From: an uncultured Prevotellaceae bacterium
Lineage (GTDB): Bacteria > Bacteroidota > Bacteroidia > Bacteroidales > Bacteroidaceae
Direction of reading: 5' to 3'
Length of the DNA stretch: 64,000 nt
NCBI GenBank assembly: GCA_902778535.1
Contig: CACYYG010000002.1
Location: 76,211-140,210, forward strand
This document shows, piece after piece, positions 41,323-50,777 of the stretch. The notes below the pieces were generated by a model. That model saw only the letters and a program-made list of their open reading frames with translations, was not told the DNA's origin and did no database searches. The translations under genes were made by a program, and so were the position numbers. The first letter of the stretch is position 1; the number at the start of each line of letters is the position of its first letter.

Positions 41323-43530
41323 ATGATGAAAGCTACAATCATCTGCGGCTGCCTTTTGGCAGCTGTGGCAACGAAGGCCCAGAATCCCTTCGTACAGACA
41401 TGGTGCACCAGCGACCCTGCGCCGATGGTGCACGACGGCACGATGTATGTCTACACCGGCCACGACGAGGATGGCGCCGACTTCTTCTGGATGCAGGAGT
41501 GGCGCGTGTATTCCACTACCGACATGGTGAACTGGACCGACCACGGCTCGCCACTCGCCCTTGAAAGCTTCTCATGGGCCGACGACCGCGCCTGGGCCTC
41601 GCAATGTGTTGCCCGCAACGGCAAGTTCTACTGGTACATCTGTGCCCACTCAAAGCTCTCCGGCGGCATGGCCATCGGTGTGGCTGTGGGCAACTCGCCT
41701 ACGGGGCCTTTCAAGGATGCCATCGGAAAGCCTCTGTTTGAGAACGGCTCGTGGGACCACATCGACCCAACAGTCTTCATCGACGACGACGGCCAGGCCT
41801 GGCTGATGTGGGGCAATCCGCAATGTTACTACCTGAAGCTCAACCGCGACATGATTTCCTACAGCGGCGAGCTGGGAAAGCTGGACATGACCGAGGAGGC
41901 CTTCGGAGGCCCGATGATGCGCCAGCGCCAGCAGGGCAAGAAATACAAGGACAGCTACGTGGAAGGCCCGTGGCTGACGAAGCGCAACGGCACCTACCAG
42001 CTGCTCTATGCTGCCGGCGGAGTGCCTGAGCACATCAGCTACAGCACGGCGCCGTCGCCTACAGGCCCGTGGAAGTATGCTGGCGAGATCATGCCGCTCA
42101 GCGAGACCAACTCGTTCACCAACCACTGTGGCGTTGCCGACTACAAAGGACACTCCTATTTCTTCTACCACACGGGCAAGCTGCCCAATGGCGGAGGCTT
42201 CGGCAGAAGCGTGGCCGTAGAGGAATTCCAGTACAACGCCGACGGCAGCTTCCCCACCATCATGCCTACCGACGAGGGCGTGAAGCCCGTCGATGCCCTC
42301 AGTCCCTACCGCCGCGTGGAGGCCGAGACGATGGCTTTCTCCAAAGGTCTGAAAACCGAGCAGAACGATGCCATCGGCGTCTATGTCACCGACATCCATA
42401 ACGGCGACTACATCAAGCTGCAGAACGTAGACTTCGGTACTGCATGGCCCACCAGCTTCACCGCACGCGTGGCCAGCGGACTCAGGGGCGGACAAATCGA
42501 GCTCCATCTCGACAGCATCAGAGGCGAACTGCTCGGCACGCTCAGCGTGCCAGGCACAGGCGGCTGGGAGCAATGGCAATCGCTCACGACAGACCTCACG
42601 CCTCTCACCTCTCCAGTAGCCAATCACGACCTTTACCTCGTCTTCAAGGGACGCAAGGGTCCGAAACTCTTCAACTTCGACTGGTGGGAGCTGGGCGGCG
42701 TGAAGTCGCGCACCGTCGAGGACGGCGGCACCGGAGCCTACAAGGCTGTGATGAAGGAAGAGCCGACGCTGCCCGCACATACTGTCTTTGTCCCGAAAGA
42801 CCTCTCGGCCTTCAGCAAGAAGAAAGGCCTGCCCGTACTCGTATGGGGCAACGGCGCCTGCACCGACTCGCCTTGGGAACACTACAAGTTCCTCAACGAG
42901 ATTGCATCGCACGGCTACCTCGTCATCGCTACAGGCTACATTCCTATGGAGGAGAAGCCCTATCGTGGCCCGATGTCGACGACCGAGCAGCAGATAGCAT
43001 CCATCGACTGGGCCATCGCCCAGAACGCCGACCCGCAGTCGCCCTACTATCAGAAGATTGACGTGAAGCACATCTGCGCAGCAGGCATGTCGTGCGGCGG
43101 CCTGCAGACACTCTACAACTGCGCCGACAAGCGCATCACGGCGCTGATGATCTGCAACAGCGGCCTCTTCAACCAGCAGAACGCCCATCAGGCCGTAGGC
43201 GGTATGCCCATGCCTCCCAAAGAGAAGCTGGAGGAGATTCACACGCCCATCATCTACATACTCGGCGGCGAGACCGACATCGCCTACGGTAACGGCATGG
43301 ACGACTTCCACCGCATCAAGCACGTGCCTGCCTGCGCCGTCAACTATCCCGTCGGTCACGGCGGCACCTATCGTCAGCCTCACGGCGGCGAGTTCACCGT
43401 CCCGGCTTTGGCCTGGCTCGACTGGCAGCTGAAGGGCGACAGCAAGGCCGCTCGCATGTTCAAGGGCAACAGCCCGCTGCTGCTGCAGCGCGAAGGCTGG
43501 ACATTAGAGAAAAACGCAAAACTAAAATAA
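41323..43530 (+). CDS. GH43 arabinofuranosidase/xylosidase-like enzyme fused to CBM6 and an esterase
   Basis: A 735-residue exported protein. After a signal peptide (about 1-19), a five-blade GH43 domain (about 20-320) holds D31 (base), D148 (pKa modulator, DPTVF) and E214 (acid, YVEGPW). A CBM6-like domain follows (about 325-465; RRVEAETM...DGIHNGDYIKL pattern). The last third (about 470-735) is an alpha/beta hydrolase with S590 in GMSCG, D652 in GGETD and H679 in VGHGG. It probably cleaves arabinose or xylose side chains and also an ester (acetyl or feruloyl) from arabinoxylan. Bond specificity is inferred. Confidence 0.88.
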   Translation: MMKATIICGCLLAAVATKAQNPFVQTWCTSDPAPMVHDGTMYVYTGHDEDGADFFWMQEWRVYSTTDMVNWTDHGSPLALESFSWADDRAWASQCVARNGKFYWYICAHSKLSGGMAIGVAVGNSPTGPFKDAIGKPLFENGSWDHIDPTVFIDDDGQAWLMWGNPQCYYLKLNRDMISYSGELGKLDMTEEAFGGPMMRQRQQGKKYKDSYVEGPWLTKRNGTYQLLYAAGGVPEHISYSTAPSPTGPWKYAGEIMPLSETNSFTNHCGVADYKGHSYFFYHTGKLPNGGGFGRSVAVEEFQYNADGSFPTIMPTDEGVKPVDALSPYRRVEAETMAFSKGLKTEQNDAIGVYVTDIHNGDYIKLQNVDFGTAWPTSFTARVASGLRGGQIELHLDSIRGELLGTLSVPGTGGWEQWQSLTTDLTPLTSPVANHDLYLVFKGRKGPKLFNFDWWELGGVKSRTVEDGGTGAYKAVMKEEPTLPAHTVFVPKDLSAFSKKKGLPVLVWGNGACTDSPWEHYKFLNEIASHGYLVIATGYIPMEEKPYRGPMSTTEQQIASIDWAIAQNADPQSPYYQKIDVKHICAAGMSCGGLQTLYNCADKRITALMICNSGLFNQQNAHQAVGGMPMPPKEKLEEIHTPIIYILGGETDIAYGNGMDDFHRIKHVPACAVNYPVGHGGTYRQPHGGEFTVPALAWLDWQLKGDSKAARMFKGNSPLLLQREGWTLEKNAKLK

Positions 43531-43539
43531 AACACGACC

Positions 43540-45582
43540 ATGAAAAGACTGTTTCTGAGCATCACGCTTGCAATGAGTTGCGCCGCTCTGGCACTGGCGC
43601 AAAACCCCTATCTCCCCTTGTGGGAACATGTACCCGACGGCGAACCCCGTGTGTTTGACGACCCGGATAATCCAGGCAAGCAGCGCGCCTACATCATCGG
43701 CTCGCACGACACACACTACACTCAGTATTGCGGCAACGACGTCCGAATGTGGTCGGCACCCGTTGAGGATCTGACGCAATGGCGTGACGAAGGCCCTATC
43801 TTCTCGTGGTATGTCAACGGACAATGGGACACGATGTATGCTCCCGACCTTGTAGAGACCGTCGACAAGACAACGGGCAAGAAGACCTACTGGCTCTATC
43901 CGCACAGCCGCGGCTGGGGCCGCACGCCGATGGTGTGCAAGGGCGACCGCCCCAATGGACCGTTTAAGCCGGTAAACATCACAGAGGACGGCGCACGCTG
44001 CCTGCCCGGCTCGCTCATCGACTTCGACCCCTCGGTGTTTGTCGAGAACATCACCAACAAGAAAGACCCTGACTTCAACAAGGGCTACCGCGCCTATGTG
44101 TTCTACGGTTTCCAGCACTCTACGGCTGTTGAGCTCGACCAGAACACGATGTATTCCAAGCGCGAAGGCACAGAACCCATTGATCCGTTTATCCCGGCCA
44201 GCAGCGCCGACGGCCGTCTGCTCGACAGGGAAGGCAGCGAGTATAAGGCTCTGTATCAGGGACAGAACCCGCTCGACTTCAACTTCTTCGAGGCTTCGTC
44301 CATCCGCCAGGTGGGCAACAAGTACGTGATGGTCTTTAGCGGTTATAGCGGCAAGGAATACGGTTTGGGCAACACCAACTCAGCCCTGCGCTATGCCTTC
44401 GGCGACTCTCCCCTCGGCCCGTGGCGCTCAGGCGGCGTGCTGGTCGATTCACGTGGCGTAGTGCTCAATGAGGACGGCTCGAAGCTCATCACCACCAACT
44501 TCGGCCACAACACTCACGGCTCGCTGCAGGAAATCAACGGCCAGTGGTATGTCTTTTATCACCGTCCGCCGCGTGGCTTCGGCAATGCCCGTCAGCCTAT
44601 GGTGGCTCCTGTGAAGATCACTTGGGACAAGAAACCTGTGGCCAAGGGCGGCAAAGTGACCATTACCGGCTTTGACCCCTATACAAAAGACAATGTGTGG
44701 ACGGCAGCCGCCTCCAACGGCAACACCTATACTGGTGCAGAGGTAACCAGCGAAGGCTTCCAAATTTACGGCCTTCCGCCCTACGCCTATTATTCTGCCG
44801 GTATTGCTTGCTTCGTGCATGGTGGGACCAACAGCAACGAATGGATGCAGGACAACTTCGACGTTTGGAACAACTCGATGGACTTGGCCGGTATCACCAA
44901 CGGCGGCATCGTAGGCTTCAAATACTTCGGCTTCGGCGGTTTGGCACAGTCAGCCAACGGTCTGCCCGCCTTCGAAGGCACCAAGGCTGGCGACGGCACC
45001 ACGCTCTGCCTGAACCTGTCGTCCAGCGGAAAGGGGCCGTTCAGAATTCACGTCCTGCTGGATGATCCCTGGAAGGGTCAGGAAGTAGGAGTCTTCAACA
45101 TTCCCGGCGATGCGCCCAAGGCTGCTATGACCTACAAAATCAGCGTGCCCGCCGTTGAAGGTCTCACAGGCAAGCACGCCATCTACCTCGTGACCGAAGG
45201 CCCTGAGATACCGGCTCCGCCACAGCCTCAATGGGGAGGTCGCCGTCAGCAACAGCCCCAGCGCCCGCAGGGTCTCTTCGATCTTCACGGCATCGGTTTC
45301 TCTAAGGGTGAGACACTGAATCCTCCCGTTGTGCCCGAGGTGACCATTACTGTCGATGACAAGCCCCTGCGCCTTCCCGACACGCCTATCCGTACCACCA
45401 ACCAGAACGGCTACACCGACCTTACACGCTATCAGGTCTATGCTCCGCTGAATGACAGCTCAAAACTGAAAGCATTCTCCTCAGTTGCTGGCGTAGAATG
45501 TAGGGTAAGCCCCATCACACAGGGACGTGCCACAATCATTTGCATCTATAAAGGCAAGTCAAAAATATACCTCATTAACTAA
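43540..45582 (+). CDS. GH43-like exported enzyme
   Basis: A 680-residue protein with a signal peptide (about 1-20). The N-terminal half is GH43-like: D33 in HVPDGEP, YAPDLVE, D163 in FDPSVF and E251 in FFEASS can serve as base, modulator and acid. Two beta-rich domains follow (about 370-560), then a proline/glutamine-rich linker and a small C-terminal domain. It begins 9 bases after the GH43-esterase gene and precedes GH67, so it likely attacks xylan side chains, but the subfamily is not clear. Confidence 0.8.
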   Translation: MKRLFLSITLAMSCAALALAQNPYLPLWEHVPDGEPRVFDDPDNPGKQRAYIIGSHDTHYTQYCGNDVRMWSAPVEDLTQWRDEGPIFSWYVNGQWDTMYAPDLVETVDKTTGKKTYWLYPHSRGWGRTPMVCKGDRPNGPFKPVNITEDGARCLPGSLIDFDPSVFVENITNKKDPDFNKGYRAYVFYGFQHSTAVELDQNTMYSKREGTEPIDPFIPASSADGRLLDREGSEYKALYQGQNPLDFNFFEASSIRQVGNKYVMVFSGYSGKEYGLGNTNSALRYAFGDSPLGPWRSGGVLVDSRGVVLNEDGSKLITTNFGHNTHGSLQEINGQWYVFYHRPPRGFGNARQPMVAPVKITWDKKPVAKGGKVTITGFDPYTKDNVWTAAASNGNTYTGAEVTSEGFQIYGLPPYAYYSAGIACFVHGGTNSNEWMQDNFDVWNNSMDLAGITNGGIVGFKYFGFGGLAQSANGLPAFEGTKAGDGTTLCLNLSSSGKGPFRIHVLLDDPWKGQEVGVFNIPGDAPKAAMTYKISVPAVEGLTGKHAIYLVTEGPEIPAPPQPQWGGRRQQQPQRPQGLFDLHGIGFSKGETLNPPVVPEVTITVDDKPLRLPDTPIRTTNQNGYTDLTRYQVYAPLNDSSKLKAFSSVAGVECRVSPITQGRATIICIYKGKSKIYLIN

Positions 45583-45591
45583 TATCCAACA

Positions 45592-47550
45592 ATGTTCAGA
45601 TTACGCTATACTTTCCTGGCCATGTTGCTTTCAATGGCAGCATGGGCCGAGAACGGCCACAGCTTGTGGCTGCGCATGACTGAAGGAAACAACACTCAAG
45701 TAACTGGACCGGCATGCACCGCCACCGACGAGTTGCGAAAGTATTGGAAGGGCGGTGAGCTGGAACTGTTCAAGGCAAAAGGCTATGACCCTGAAGCCTT
45801 CACCATCGCCTGTCAGGACGGCAAGACCACCGTGGCCGCCAGCACCGATGCCGGACTGCTCTACGGCGCCTTTGAGTTGCTGAGGATGCAGCAGACGGGA
45901 GCCGACATGAGCCGCTTCAGCATCACGTCAGCACCCACATACAACCTGCGCCTGCTCAACCACTGGGACAACCCCAACGGCACCGTGGAGCGTGGCTTTG
46001 CCGGGCACAGCATCTTCTGGCCGCAGGTCAACGACGACATTCTGCTGCAATACGCCCGAGCCAATGCCAGCATCGGCATCAACGGCACCGTGCTGAACAA
46101 CGTCAACGCGAAGCCGCAGGCGCTGGCCACCGAGAACCTGCAGCAGGTGAAGCACATCGCCGACATCCTGCGTCCCTATCACATCCGCGTCTATCTGTCG
46201 GTTAACTTTGCCTCGCCCATCCATGTAGGCGGACTGAAGACGGCCGACCCCTTGGACAAGGATGTGCGTGCCTGGTGGAAGAAGAAGGTGAACGAAATCT
46301 ACAAGCTGGTGCCCGACTTCGGCGGTTTCCTCGTCAAGGCCAACAGCGAGGGCGAGCCTGGTCCCTGCGATTTCGGCCGTACCCACGTCGATGGCGCCAA
46401 CATGATGGCCGATGCATTGAAGCGCCACAAGGGCATCGTCATGTGGCGTGCCTTCGTCTATAATCCACAGGACAAAGACCGCGCCAAGCAGGCTTACAAC
46501 GAGTTCATGCCGTTGGACGGCCAGTTCCGCTCCAACGTCATCCTGCAGGTAAAGAACGGTCCCGTCGATTTCCAGCCGCGCGAGCCCTACAGTCCCCTCT
46601 TCACCGCCATTCAGAAGACACAACTTGCTGCTGAGCTACAGGTAACACAGGAATATCTCGGCGCCGCCAACCACCTTGTGTTCCTTGCCCCTATGTGGCA
46701 GGAGTTCTTCTCGCTGTTTGACCCCGGCCGTCTTGATGCCGTGGCCGGCGTGGCCAATATCGGCAACGACACAAACTGGTGCGGCCACGACTTTGCCCAA
46801 GCCAACTGGTATGCCTTTGGCCGACTGGCGTGGAGCCCCACGATGAAGAGCGAGAAGATTGCCGACGAGTGGCTGCGCCAGACCTTCACCTGCGATGAGC
46901 ACTTCGTGAAGCCTATGACACAGCTGATGGTCAATAGCCATGAGACCTGCGTGAACTACATGATGCCCCTCGGCCTGCACCACATCTTCGCCGGAGGTCA
47001 CCACTACGGCCCCGAGCCGTGGTACACAGAGCCGGGCATACGCCCCGATTGGACGCCAGCCTACTACCATCGAGCCGACAGCGAGGGCTTGGGCTTCGAC
47101 CGCACAAAAAATGGCACCGACGCCGTGTCACAGTATCCTACGGCGCTGTGCGACCAACTGAACGACATCAACACCTGTCCCGAGAAGTACCTTGCTTGGT
47201 TCCACCATGTGCCCTGGCAGCATCGTATGCACAGCGGCCGCACATTCTGGGACGAGCTGTGCCACAAGTATGCCGACGGCGTCACTGGCGCCCGCCAGAT
47301 GCTGGCTCAGTGGGATACGATGAAGCAATATGTCGATGACGAGCGCTTCAGCGACATTCAGCGCCGTCTGCGCATCCAGGCCCGCGATGCCGAGTGGTGG
47401 CGCGACGCCTGTCTGCTCTACTTCCAGCAGTTCTCTAAGCTGCCCGTTCCTGCCGACATGGAACATCCCGTACACAACCTAGACGAGATGATGAAATTCA
47501 AGATTCGCATCAGCATGTACGAGAATCCTGTCCGCGGCTACACACAATAA
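45592..47550 (+). CDS. GH67 alpha-glucuronidase
   Basis: A 652-residue enzyme with a signal peptide (about 1-19). GH67 enzymes release 4-O-methyl-glucuronic acid from xylo-oligosaccharide ends. The acid is in [10 protein letters not shown] (E253), and the base residues are D326 in [10 protein letters not shown] and E354 in VTQEYLG; all three motifs match the family. The central TIM barrel and C-terminal helical domain are of usual length. It starts 9 bases after the GH43-like gene and ends 4 bases before menB, so the transcript continues into menaquinone genes. Confidence 0.93.
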   Translation: MFRLRYTFLAMLLSMAAWAENGHSLWLRMTEGNNTQVTGPACTATDELRKYWKGGELELFKAKGYDPEAFTIACQDGKTTVAASTDAGLLYGAFELLRMQQTGADMSRFSITSAPTYNLRLLNHWDNPNGTVERGFAGHSIFWPQVNDDILLQYARANASIGINGTVLNNVNAKPQALATENLQQVKHIADILRPYHIRVYLSVNFASPIHVGGLKTADPLDKDVRAWWKKKVNEIYKLVPDFGGFLVKANSEGEPGPCDFGRTHVDGANMMADALKRHKGIVMWRAFVYNPQDKDRAKQAYNEFMPLDGQFRSNVILQVKNGPVDFQPREPYSPLFTAIQKTQLAAELQVTQEYLGAANHLVFLAPMWQEFFSLFDPGRLDAVAGVANIGNDTNWCGHDFAQANWYAFGRLAWSPTMKSEKIADEWLRQTFTCDEHFVKPMTQLMVNSHETCVNYMMPLGLHHIFAGGHHYGPEPWYTEPGIRPDWTPAYYHRADSEGLGFDRTKNGTDAVSQYPTALCDQLNDINTCPEKYLAWFHHVPWQHRMHSGRTFWDELCHKYADGVTGARQMLAQWDTMKQYVDDERFSDIQRRLRIQARDAEWWRDACLLYFQQFSKLPVPADMEHPVHNLDEMMKFKIRISMYENPVRGYTQ

Positions 47551-47554
47551 CAAC

Positions 47555-48418
47555 ATGGCTATGTCACAAAGAGAGTGGAAAGAAATCAGAAAGTTCGAGG
47601 AGATTCTCTTCGAAGAGTATAACGGCATTGCGAAGATTACCATCAACAGGGCACGCTTTCGCAATGCCTTCACCCCGAAAACAACGCTGGAACTGAGCCA
47701 GGCCTTCGTCTTGTGCCGTGAGTTGCAGCGCATCCGCGTGGTACTGCTTACCGGCGCTATGAGCGAGGTGCCTGAAGGCAAGCGGCCTGAAGATGTGAAG
47801 CATGCCTTCTGCTCGGGTGGCGACATGCACGTGAAAGGCCGCGGCGGCTACATCGACGACGAGGGCGTGCCGCGCCTCAGCGTGCTCGACGTGCAGATGC
47901 AGATACGCCGTCTGCCCAAGCCCGTCATCGCGATGGTGAACGGCTACGCCATCGGCGGCGGTCACGTGCTGCATTTGGTTTGCGACCTGACCATCGCAAG
48001 CGAAAACGCCATCTTTGGACAGACAGGCCCGAAGGTGGGCAGCTTCGACGCAGGCTTCGGCTCCAGTTACCTGGCGCGCATCGTCGGCCAAAAGAAGGCC
48101 CGCGAGATATGGTTCTTATGCCGCCAATACACGGCCCGTGAAGCAGAGCAGATGGGTATGGTGAACAAGGTCGTGCCTTTGGCAGAGTTGGAAGACGAGT
48201 GCGTGCGCTGGTCCGAGGAGATGATGGAGCGCAGCCCCATTGCCCTGCGCATGATCAAGGCTGGCCTCAATGCCGAGCTCGATGGGCAGGCGGGCATCCA
48301 GCAATTAGCCGGCGACGCCACCATGCTCTACTATTTCCTTGACGAGGCCCAAGAAGGCGGCCATGCTTTCCTTGAGAAGCGCAAGCCCGACTTCGGTCAG
48401 TACCCGCAGATTCCTTAG
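47555..48418 (+). CDS. menB: 1,4-dihydroxy-2-naphthoyl-CoA synthase
   Basis: A 287-residue crotonase-fold enzyme closing the second ring in menaquinone synthesis. Visible features: [13 protein letters not shown], the oxyanion region [16 protein letters not shown] and [18 protein letters not shown], which are MenB-specific. An ATG at 47561 is an alternative start. It is only 4 bases past the GH67 stop and 8 before menC, so it has no promoter of its own that I can see. Confidence 0.95.
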   Translation: MAMSQREWKEIRKFEEILFEEYNGIAKITINRARFRNAFTPKTTLELSQAFVLCRELQRIRVVLLTGAMSEVPEGKRPEDVKHAFCSGGDMHVKGRGGYIDDEGVPRLSVLDVQMQIRRLPKPVIAMVNGYAIGGGHVLHLVCDLTIASENAIFGQTGPKVGSFDAGFGSSYLARIVGQKKAREIWFLCRQYTAREAEQMGMVNKVVPLAELEDECVRWSEEMMERSPIALRMIKAGLNAELDGQAGIQQLAGDATMLYYFLDEAQEGGHAFLEKRKPDFGQYPQIP

Positions 48419-48426
48419 CTGTTTTC

Positions 48427-49464
48427 ATGAAATACAAAATAACCATTGAGGAGCGCGTGCTGCATTTCAAGCAGCCGGCGGGAACGAGCCGTGGCGTCTA
48501 CACCGAGCGGCGCATCTGGTTAGTCACTGTGTCCGACGGTTCTTCCGTCGGCATAGGAGAGTGTGCTCCCCTACCCGACCTGAGCTGCGATGCCTTGCCC
48601 CCTTCTATATATAATATTGTATTGCGCCGCTTCTGTGACGAAGTGGAACAAACAGGCATCATTGCCTACGAAGACCTGCGTCCCTACCCCTCCATGCTCT
48701 TCGGCTTAGAGACGGCCTTGCTCTCATTGCAATCCTCTCAGCGCTTGTCCGACACCCCCTTTGCCCGTGGCGAAGAGGGCATCCCCATCAACGGACTGGT
48801 GTGGATGGGCAGCTACGATGAGATGGCTCAGCGCATGGAAGAGAAACTGCGCCAAGGTTTCCGCTGTATCAAGCTGAAGATTGGCGCCATCGACTTCGAC
48901 CAAGAGTTAGACCTGCTGCGCCGCATCCGCGAGCGTTTCGGCCCGCGTGAGGTAGAGCTGCGCGTCGATGCCAACGGTGCCTTCCACTTCGACAACGGCG
49001 ATGCCCTCTACAAACTCGAACTGCTGTCGCAATACGCTCTGCACTCCATCGAGCAGCCCGTCAAGGCAGGCCAATGGGCCAACATGGCCGAGCTGAGCCG
49101 CGAATCGCCGTTGCCCATCGCTCTCGACGAAGAGCTCATCGGCATCAACGACCCAGAGCAGAAACGGCAGATGCTGAACATCATCCGCCCGGCATACATT
49201 GTGTTGAAGCCATCGCTACACGGCGGCATGGCAGGCTGCCGCGAATGGATTGACATCGCCCGCGACATGGGCATCGGTTCGTGGATTACCTCCGCTTTGG
49301 AGAGCAACATCGGCCTAAACGCCATCGCTCAGTTCTGTGCCCACGTCTACGGTCCCCATATCACCATGCCGCAGGGTTTGGGAACCGGCCAGCTGTTCAC
49401 CGACAACATTCGCATGCCCCTTGAAATTCGCCGCGACCAATTATGGATCTCGAGGAATTCCTGA
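48427..49464 (+). CDS. menC: o-succinylbenzoate synthase
   Basis: A 345-residue enolase-superfamily enzyme that dehydrates SHCHC to o-succinylbenzoate. The KxK motif (CIKLKIG) supplies the catalytic lysines; metal ligands are in RVDANGAF and IEQPV and IALDEEL; the second-side lysine is in IVLKPSL. Length fits. It overlaps menE by 22 bases, so the two are translationally linked. Confidence 0.93.
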   Translation: MKYKITIEERVLHFKQPAGTSRGVYTERRIWLVTVSDGSSVGIGECAPLPDLSCDALPPSIYNIVLRRFCDEVEQTGIIAYEDLRPYPSMLFGLETALLSLQSSQRLSDTPFARGEEGIPINGLVWMGSYDEMAQRMEEKLRQGFRCIKLKIGAIDFDQELDLLRRIRERFGPREVELRVDANGAFHFDNGDALYKLELLSQYALHSIEQPVKAGQWANMAELSRESPLPIALDEELIGINDPEQKRQMLNIIRPAYIVLKPSLHGGMAGCREWIDIARDMGIGSWITSALESNIGLNAIAQFCAHVYGPHITMPQGLGTGQLFTDNIRMPLEIRRDQLWISRNS

Positions 49465-50480
49465 AAGAATGGCATAGCGACAGCCCTACGCTGACGGTAC
49501 ACACCAGCGGCTCTACGGGCACACCAAAGGCAATGCTGGTGGAGAAGCGTCGCATGGAGGCTTCAGCACGCATCACCTGCCGTTTTTTAGGATTGAAAGA
49601 GGGCGACACGGCCTTGCTATGCCTGCCACTCGACTACATCGCAGGCAAGATGATGGTGGTGCGCGCACTCACCTGCGGTCTGCGTCTCATCAGCGTAGCG
49701 CCCAGCGGTCATCCTCTGAAAGCCCCCCCTACGGCCCCCGAGGGGGCTTCTATAGTCTCAGCACATGAGAAAGGTGTAACTTCTCCCCCCCTCGGGGGGG
49801 TAAGGGGGGGGGCCATAGACTTCGCCGCCATGGTGCCGCTGCAGGTATGGAACTCGCTGCAGGTGGCCGAGGAACGCAAGCAGCTCATGCAGATTAAGCA
49901 CCTCATCATCGGCGGAGGCGCCATCGACGAGGAATTAGAGCGACAGCTGAAGGACTTTCCCAACGCTGTGTGGAGCACCTACGGCATGACCGAGACGCTG
50001 TCGCACATCGCTTTGCGCCGCCTCAACGGCCCCGGAGCCAGCGAGTGGTACACACCCTTCGAAGGCGTCGAGGTGTCGCTCAACGCCGACAGCTGCCTCG
50101 TCATCAACGCTCCCGCTGTGCACGACGGCCCGTTAGTGACCAACGACATCGCAACCCTCCATCTTCAGTCCCTCTTCCGCATCCTTGGCCGCAAGGACAA
50201 CGTCATCTGCTCAGGCGGCGTGAAAATTCAGGCAGAAGAGGTAGAACGCCTTTTGCGCCCGCACATGAAGAAGCCTTTCTGCATCACGCGTATGAAAGAC
50301 GTGCGTCTGGGCGAGGCAGTGGTGCTGCTGACCGAAGAAACCGACACCGAGAGCCTGCGCCTGCTCTGCGAGCAAGAGCTTCCACGATTGTGGAAGCCCC
50401 GGCATTACGTCAGCGTTGCCAAGATTCCACTCACTGCTACAGGTAAGATTGCCCGGCACGAAGCCGAGAATCTTGTATAA
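49443..50480 (+). CDS. menE: o-succinylbenzoate--CoA ligase, with a repeat-derived insert
   Basis: A 345-residue AMP-binding enzyme forming OSB-CoA. The P-loop is HTSGSTGTPK near residue 20; STYGMTET and GRKDNVICSGGVKIQ follow, and a final catalytic lysine in TATGKIAR. It is shorter than many MenE proteins, as in other Bacteroidales. Residues 94-124 come from a GC-rich inverted pair (APPTAPEGAS and then TSPPLGGVRGGA) placed between ISVAPSGHPL and IDFAAMVPLQV, in frame. menD and menF are not in the window. Confidence 0.92.
   Translation: MDLEEFLKEWHSDSPTLTVHTSGSTGTPKAMLVEKRRMEASARITCRFLGLKEGDTALLCLPLDYIAGKMMVVRALTCGLRLISVAPSGHPLKAPPTAPEGASIVSAHEKGVTSPPLGGVRGGAIDFAAMVPLQVWNSLQVAEERKQLMQIKHLIIGGGAIDEELERQLKDFPNAVWSTYGMTETLSHIALRRLNGPGASEWYTPFEGVEVSLNADSCLVINAPAVHDGPLVTNDIATLHLQSLFRILGRKDNVICSGGVKIQAEEVERLLRPHMKKPFCITRMKDVRLGEAVVLLTEETDTESLRLLCEQELPRLWKPRHYVSVAKIPLTATGKIARHEAENLV
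49720..49814 (+). repeat. in-frame REPIN-like insert in menE
   Basis: Unit 1 (49720-49750) is CCCCCCCTACGGCCCCCGAG plus flanks and encodes KAPPTAPEGAS. Unit 2 (49781-49814) is an inverted, more diverged unit rich in C7/G8 runs. The spacer is 30 bases, as in GH97. Confidence 0.8.
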
Positions 50481-50698
50481 AGCACTGATTATCTTCTCGT
50501 GCACAATCATTTTTATGTTCAAGGCCGTTGAACATAAGTTCAAGGGCGTTGAACACAAGTTCAAGGGCGCTGAACATAAGTTCAAGGGCGTTGAACTAAA
50601 AAGTGACTGTTACTTGAAACATTTTAGAATGTCTCGACGAAAAAGCCATCCATAGCTAAAAAACGCAATCGTTTACGAAAAATTTGTTAAGAGAAGTC
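50481..50698. other. gene-free region between menE and susC
   Basis: It holds a tandem palindrome array at 50517-50596 and then AT-rich DNA up to the susC promoter. No gene or clear terminator seen. Confidence 0.5.
50517..50596. repeat. tandem array of 21-bp palindromic units (GTTCAA type)
   Basis: Four units every 21 bases: GTTCAAGGCCGTTGAAC, GTTCAAGGGCGTTGAAC, GTTCAAGGGCGCTGAAC and GTTCAAGGGCGTTGAAC, with 4-base linkers ATAA or ACAA. The arms GTTCAA/TTGAAC are inverted. Same geometry as the GGTTAC arrays but unrelated sequence. Confidence 0.88.
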
Positions 50699-50729
50699 TT
50701 TGTAATCCTAATTTTTCTTCGTAACTTTG
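50699..50729 (+). promoter_or_regulatory. promoter of the SusC/SusD locus
   Basis: TTTG (50699-50702), 19-base spacer, TAACTTTG (50722-50729); predicted start near 50733, 45 bases before the susC ATG. Confidence 0.8.
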
Positions 50730-50777
50730 CACCATATTCATATTTTTCAAACAAACAAACAAAAAAACTACTAATTT

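Noticed and set aside
41650-43383. 577-codon open frame on the minus strand opposite GH43
   Set aside because: It is a shadow caused by high GC at third codon positions of the real plus-strand gene, which has clear catalytic motifs.
49720-49814. Sequencing or assembly artefact as the cause of the C/G runs in menE
   Set aside because: Related units occur in two other genes with the same frame, which an artefact would not explain, although run lengths of C and G could still carry small errors.
50517-50596. Integron attC-like sites
   Set aside because: The palindromes lack the paired core boxes and extrahelical bases of attC, and no integrase or cassette genes are nearby.
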